A DNA stretch of 64,000 bases, taken from positions 655,962-719,961 of the forward strand of contig OX439127.1 of the NCBI GenBank assembly GCA_949318235.1, written 5' to 3'. The position numbers and the translations under genes are program-made. The notes beneath the pieces were generated by a model. The model had not been told where the DNA came from. It made no database searches and saw only the letters and a program-made list of their open reading frames with translations. Shown in pieces: positions 60,321 to 64,000 of the stretch (positions are counted from its first letter, which is position 1; every line of letters begins with the position of its first letter). The stretch is from Ecdyonurus torrentis. Taxonomy: Eukaryota; Arthropoda; Insecta; Ephemeroptera; Heptageniidae.

Positions 60321-61310
60321 AACATATTAAAAAAATCATTGTTATTATGAGGCATATCAAGGAGATCAATTTCTATAAAAGATAAATTATTGAGTCTATA
60401 ACTAACAATTGTAAATACTATTGTTTCACGTTTATAGTTTTTTGTTCTTTTTTAAAGCAGAAAAGCTGAAATACACAACCATAGTAGTACATGGGATTAG
60501 TAAGGCTAAATCACAAAGCTTTCTTACTTCATTCTTACTTCATTCTTACTTCATTCTACTCTCATTCGTAAAAGCTTATTTGTAAATTCACTTTCTGGGT
60601 AAATATAAATAAGTTCTTTTTTCAATTCAACTATTTCCAACTTGTCCCCATGAATTTCTTTTAAATTATCAAAGATGTTTCCTAGACATCTTCTTCATAT
60701 CATCATATCATCATATTCATCATAATAGTTATAGTTAAGTAAACTAATAAACTTTATTTTACATAGTGATTTGAATCTACTTGTACATTGGCAGATCAAT
60801 GCATCAAATATTTTATGCAAAAACTCAAAATGATGCTTATCATATTTTTCTAATTTTTTAATTTCATCAACTTGAGTACATCATTATATGTATCATTGCA
60901 ATTTTCTATGCGTTATATGCAATATAAAATCCAAGACGACTTAGTTTCTACTTTCTATGATTGTCAGCCCCTCTCTTTGTTTTAGGCAATGGTTGCTGAT
61001 ATGTTTGTTAAAGCTACTGCGGTGGTGGTTTTCTTGCGTTGTCGAAAGGTGGTGGCGGTAAATGAATTGTGAATGAGTTGTGCCGAATTCTGTGTAAATG
61101 GAGTTGGTCTAAGTCGCTTCATTTTCAAGTTATCCAAGTGTAATCAACGTCTTTCCTCTTGTTATCTGGCTGCTTCTTAATCTTGGTGAAAACGTCTGCG
61201 TTTTTATCGCTACAAAAGCTTTTCCTCTTCAATTCCCTTCCAAATAGCAGCGTTACTTGTCAATTGTTCAGTAAACGTTATCTTGACCACATACTTTTAT
61301 CCCTTCCCTT
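60321..61310. other. Flank and possible 3' part of the second Pro/Gln-rich element
   Basis: AT-rich to about 60950 with no feature, then 60950-61310 of more even composition. On the minus strand this reads on from the coding relic of copy 2 with short Pro-rich pieces (LPPPPFDN) and stops. No terminal repeat is seen. Confidence 0.3.
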
Positions 61311-61670
61311 TCATACCATGCAGATGATGTCATTCAGATGTTTTTCGTTGTTTTTCCTGAACAAAGTAATATCCTTTGAAACTCGGTTTACATAATTTTT
61401 CCACATTTCTCCCTCATGTAGCTCGATCTGGTCATAGAATCGGTTGTATTTGTTCATGTCCATGTAGTTACGTTTAATGCTTTTTTTTAAGTTCATTTTT
61501 CAACTTCTAATCATCCTACCACGTTATCAACTGCATTTGTTATGATATTCTACAAAAATGTTTTTCCGTCATGTCCTCTTTAGCACATCTAACGAGAATA
61601 AGGCTGGGAACCTGCTTGTTGGTTGACAATGGGTTGCTTAGGCTCTGTCAAAAATGGAAATTGGTAACAT
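61311..61670 (-). pseudogene. Pro/Gln-rich repeated element, copy 2, C-terminal part
   Basis: A minus strand frame (61496-61311) starts MNLKKSIKRNYMDMNKYN. Its LKKSIKRNYMDMNKYN matches KLKNCMKRDLIDMDEYN of copy 1 at 9845-9900 and goes on where copy 1 is lost in the (AAAT)n tract (HEGEMWKNYVNRVSKDITL). Upstream to about 61670 the DNA matches 9975-10150 (AAGGCTGGGAACCTGCTTGT). The segment reads like an alpha-helical, Lys/Asn-rich domain. I recognise no family. Confidence 0.45.
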
Positions 61671-62771
61671 AATTATTTAGAGAATTTTTATTTCTCAACT
61701 GTTTATATTCTACTCTTACAAGAAGTGAAACGTAAGCTCACACAAATATTTATCAAAAAATTACCTAAAGATTTAAATAATATTTATATTAAATAATAAA
61801 GAAATTACTAACATAACAATTAAACCATTAATATATAAATCAATACTTATTTGATATCAATATCATTATAAAAGAAACGAATGAAAAGAAACATTTTAAT
61901 TAACATAAATATTTTAAGCCTAATTATTATGGTTAAATTAAATTGTAAGAAGTTTCATGCGATAATATCCGTTAGCGATATTGTAAAAATAAATTAAATA
62001 ATCTAAGTATTTTAGAGAAAAACAGTGCAACAAATTGTTAGACACCGACCAATAATATTTTAAACCATGATCATGTATTTCTATCGACATTTCTTAAATG
62101 TTAAATATTGTATCAAAGAGCTATTATAAGAAATAAAATATGGGCTTATACATCATGCTAAAAACGTCGGGCTCTAAAGTTTGAACATACGTAATATAAA
62201 TAGAATTTGTTTGTCATCTAAATTACAGAACAGATAACATGGTAAGCTTCTTTTTAGGCTCTATTCAATATGAGCGTGAAAAGACATAATATTATATTTT
62301 TTTAATTGTAAGCATGTTTAAAATATAAAAAAAAGTAAATTATAAATATTTCTAACATTTATTTAAATTTTGAGTATATATATTTATATTTTTTGAAAAA
62401 TTAAACAATAAATACTGTTGTAACAGAAAATTTCAATTGTTAAGAATTTATATATCCAAGTCTATTTTAAATATAATAAGAAGTAAATAAATAATTTCTT
62501 TATACTTTTATAATAAATGCTTAAATAAAATGTTGTTATATTTAAATAATAGAGAAAATAAGAGAAATTATATAAAGAAAAAGTACCTAGAATAATTAGT
62601 AAATATTTAAGATTCACACAATACTCAGCGTAAAAAAGAAAAAAATCAACAAGTTTGGGAAGATAATTCGTAATTTAAAAACTTAGTGACAACAAACTTC
62701 TAATTTGAAAATGCTATCTTGAGAAAAAATATTTGTATAACTACTATTTTGTCATGGATCGTAAGTTCATA
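61671..62771. other. AT-rich sequence in place of the middle of the Pro/Gln-rich ORF
   Basis: About 540 bases of coding sequence found in copy 1 (10150-10690) are absent here and replaced by this AT-rich stretch and the solo end that follows. No open frame. Confidence 0.35.
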
Positions 62772-63055
62772 TGTTAGATTCCACAAGCGAATTTGCTCCG
62801 GAAACAGAAAATATAGCTTGAACGCGTTGAAACCAACTATAAGGCTTACTAATGCGAAATTCGAGTTGGGAGCATTGTAAAGTTACTTTCAACGCGTTGA
62901 GATCCAGATGAAAATTTTCAACGTAAAGGGATCAAATGTGAAATTTTTTGACGCGTTGGGAACATACAAAATTGTTCCATTGAATATTGATATATTACAA
63001 AAATATTGAAATTTCATCAACGCCTTTCGCTATAATAATATAATTATGTGAAAAA
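62772..63055 (+). repeat. Solo, diverged end of the 1.57 kb iteron TIR element
   Basis: It aligns along its length with 35099-35381: TGTTAG start after TA, GAATTTGCTCCGGAA, GAACGCGTTG, ATGCGAAATTCGAGTTGGGA, CAACGCGTTGAGATC, GACGCGTTGGGAAC, CAATAATATAATTATGTG-like end. Roughly 80% identity by eye. No inverted partner is seen within the preceding 1.1 kb, so it is a solo or truncated end. Confidence 0.75.
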
Positions 63056-63094
63056 AACTACCATAAAGATTTCTGTTTGACATTTCGGCCCTAA

Positions 63095-63243
63095 AAATAA
63101 TTATCAAGTTCATTCTCATTAAGATAAATACCACACCCTGAGGACCCTCCTCCATTGTTAAGCTGGTTTCTCTTATTCTCAACTGCTTTATTTACAATGT
63201 CGACCATTTCTAATGAATTTTCCTTCTCTTTTTTTAGGTGGCA
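63095..63243 (-). pseudogene. Pro/Gln-rich repeated element, copy 2, N-terminal part
   Basis: ATG at 63243 followed by MPPKKREGKF, then a frameshift, after which the other frame matches copy 1 (EMVDI, QLNNGGG, YLNENELDN). It corresponds to about 10842-10690. Confidence 0.5.
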
Positions 63244-64000
63244 TTTTTCTAATTATAATTCAATGTCAGAGGATATGAAATTTCATTTGACATAATAACC
63301 ACATGGTTACTTATACAATTTAATTTTAATTAATTTTATTACAATATATTTAATTTTTAATTTTTAATCAGCAAGCCTTCAAGTTACAAGTAACCAGTTT
63401 ACAAATTACAAGTTTTAATTTATTTATCTAACCCTTAAACATTTTAAATTAGTCTAATATTAAAAATATTATATATTTTATTTCTAACTAATAGTGGTTT
63501 CATTAAATGTTATTAATGTTTTTTTATATTTTAGTTTTGATTAATGAACCCATTCTTAGAAATTGACTACTACTTAACTAATAAAATAATAGCTTTAATT
63601 CAGTTTCAAATTTATTTGTTTCAGTTTATTTGTATTTAATTTGTTTTGTTTTTTATTTGTTTTTTAATTTTTTTATAACTGATTGTTTTAATTTTAAATT
63701 TACATCAAACTTACTTTGCTAATAATTTTAATTTAATTTTAATAATTTTTTAATGAAATAATAAATTTTAATTTTAAATTATTAAAAATATTACTTAGCT
63801 GTTACAAATTTATAATTGTGTATTTAATTGTTATTTCAAATTTGTAAATAAATGATTTTATATATCTTAAGTAGCCGTAGTTTAAATTTGCGAATGATGT
63901 TATTAATGTTAAGAATTAGGGAATATTTCAAAAATTAAATTTTTCCCTCCGTTTCGGGGTCCTTTCTCTTTGGGATTTTTGGTTTGGGAAACAATGATAA
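63244..64000. other. AT-rich 5' flank of the second Pro/Gln-rich element
   Basis: The order TTTGACATAATAA, ATGGTTACTT, AATAAAATAATAGC matches 10885-11210. The last ~100 bases (GTTTCGGGGTCCTTTCTC, TTTGGGATTTTTGG) match 15340-15400 on the far side of LINE copy 1. No gene; the element runs past the window edge. Confidence 0.4.

Overview
The window is strongly AT-rich eukaryotic DNA made almost entirely of mobile elements and simple repeats. I see no intact conserved host gene, tRNA or rRNA. The element mix (PHD-finger CR1-like LINEs, a Ty3/gypsy-type LTR element, a relic DNA polymerase B of the Polinton/Maverick/adintovirus type, several TIR elements and MITEs, a tRNA-derived SINE) fits an arthropod, most likely an insect. 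The species cannot be fixed, and a cnidarian is not formally excluded. A run of exactly 200 N marks an assembly gap at 6301-6500.

Region by region. 0.8-3.7 kb (+): broken protein-primed type B DNA polymerase. 5-6.5 kb: a MITE, a ~490 bp (TCCC)n tract and the gap. 6.7-8 kb (+): unrecognised broken coding relic. 9.4-11.4 kb: (AAAT)n tract next to a broken proline/glutamine-rich ORF (-), with a second copy at 61.3-63.3 kb. 11.4-15 kb (+): LINE copy 1. 16.4-16.7 kb: a less AT-rich island with three perfect hairpins and a TATA-like box. 17.7-18.8 kb: a MITE and a diverged ~117 bp tandem array. 22.3-24.1 kb (-): relic of a different LINE. 24.5-27.2 kb (-): gag-protease end of an LTR retrotransposon with its LTR, and a second solo LTR at 27.4-27.9 kb. 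28.1-29.2 kb: TIR element. 30.4-37 kb: LINE copy 2 (+), itself inside an older TIR element and carrying a 1.57 kb TIR element in its 3' UTR. 37.3-41.9 kb (-): LINE copy 3. 42.1-47.8 kb: a 2.85 kb unit in two tandem copies. 48.0-60.3 kb: LINE copy 4 (+), split by a 9.7 kb DNA transposon (48191-57899) with ~590 bp TIRs and a DDE-type transposase.

The main history that can be read is nesting. The 9.7 kb transposon cut the endonuclease codons of LINE copy 4 and duplicated ATAT; the LINE reading frame confirms the 4 bp duplication. Its TIRs differ by only about 2%, so it is young. Four LINE copies and one extra 3' end share a 3' UTR stem-loop whose pairing is kept by compensatory and G:U changes, probably the signal their reverse transcriptase recognises. 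The strongest leads are this transposon, the LINE hairpin, the iteron-like TIR element at 35.1 kb and the polymerase relic.
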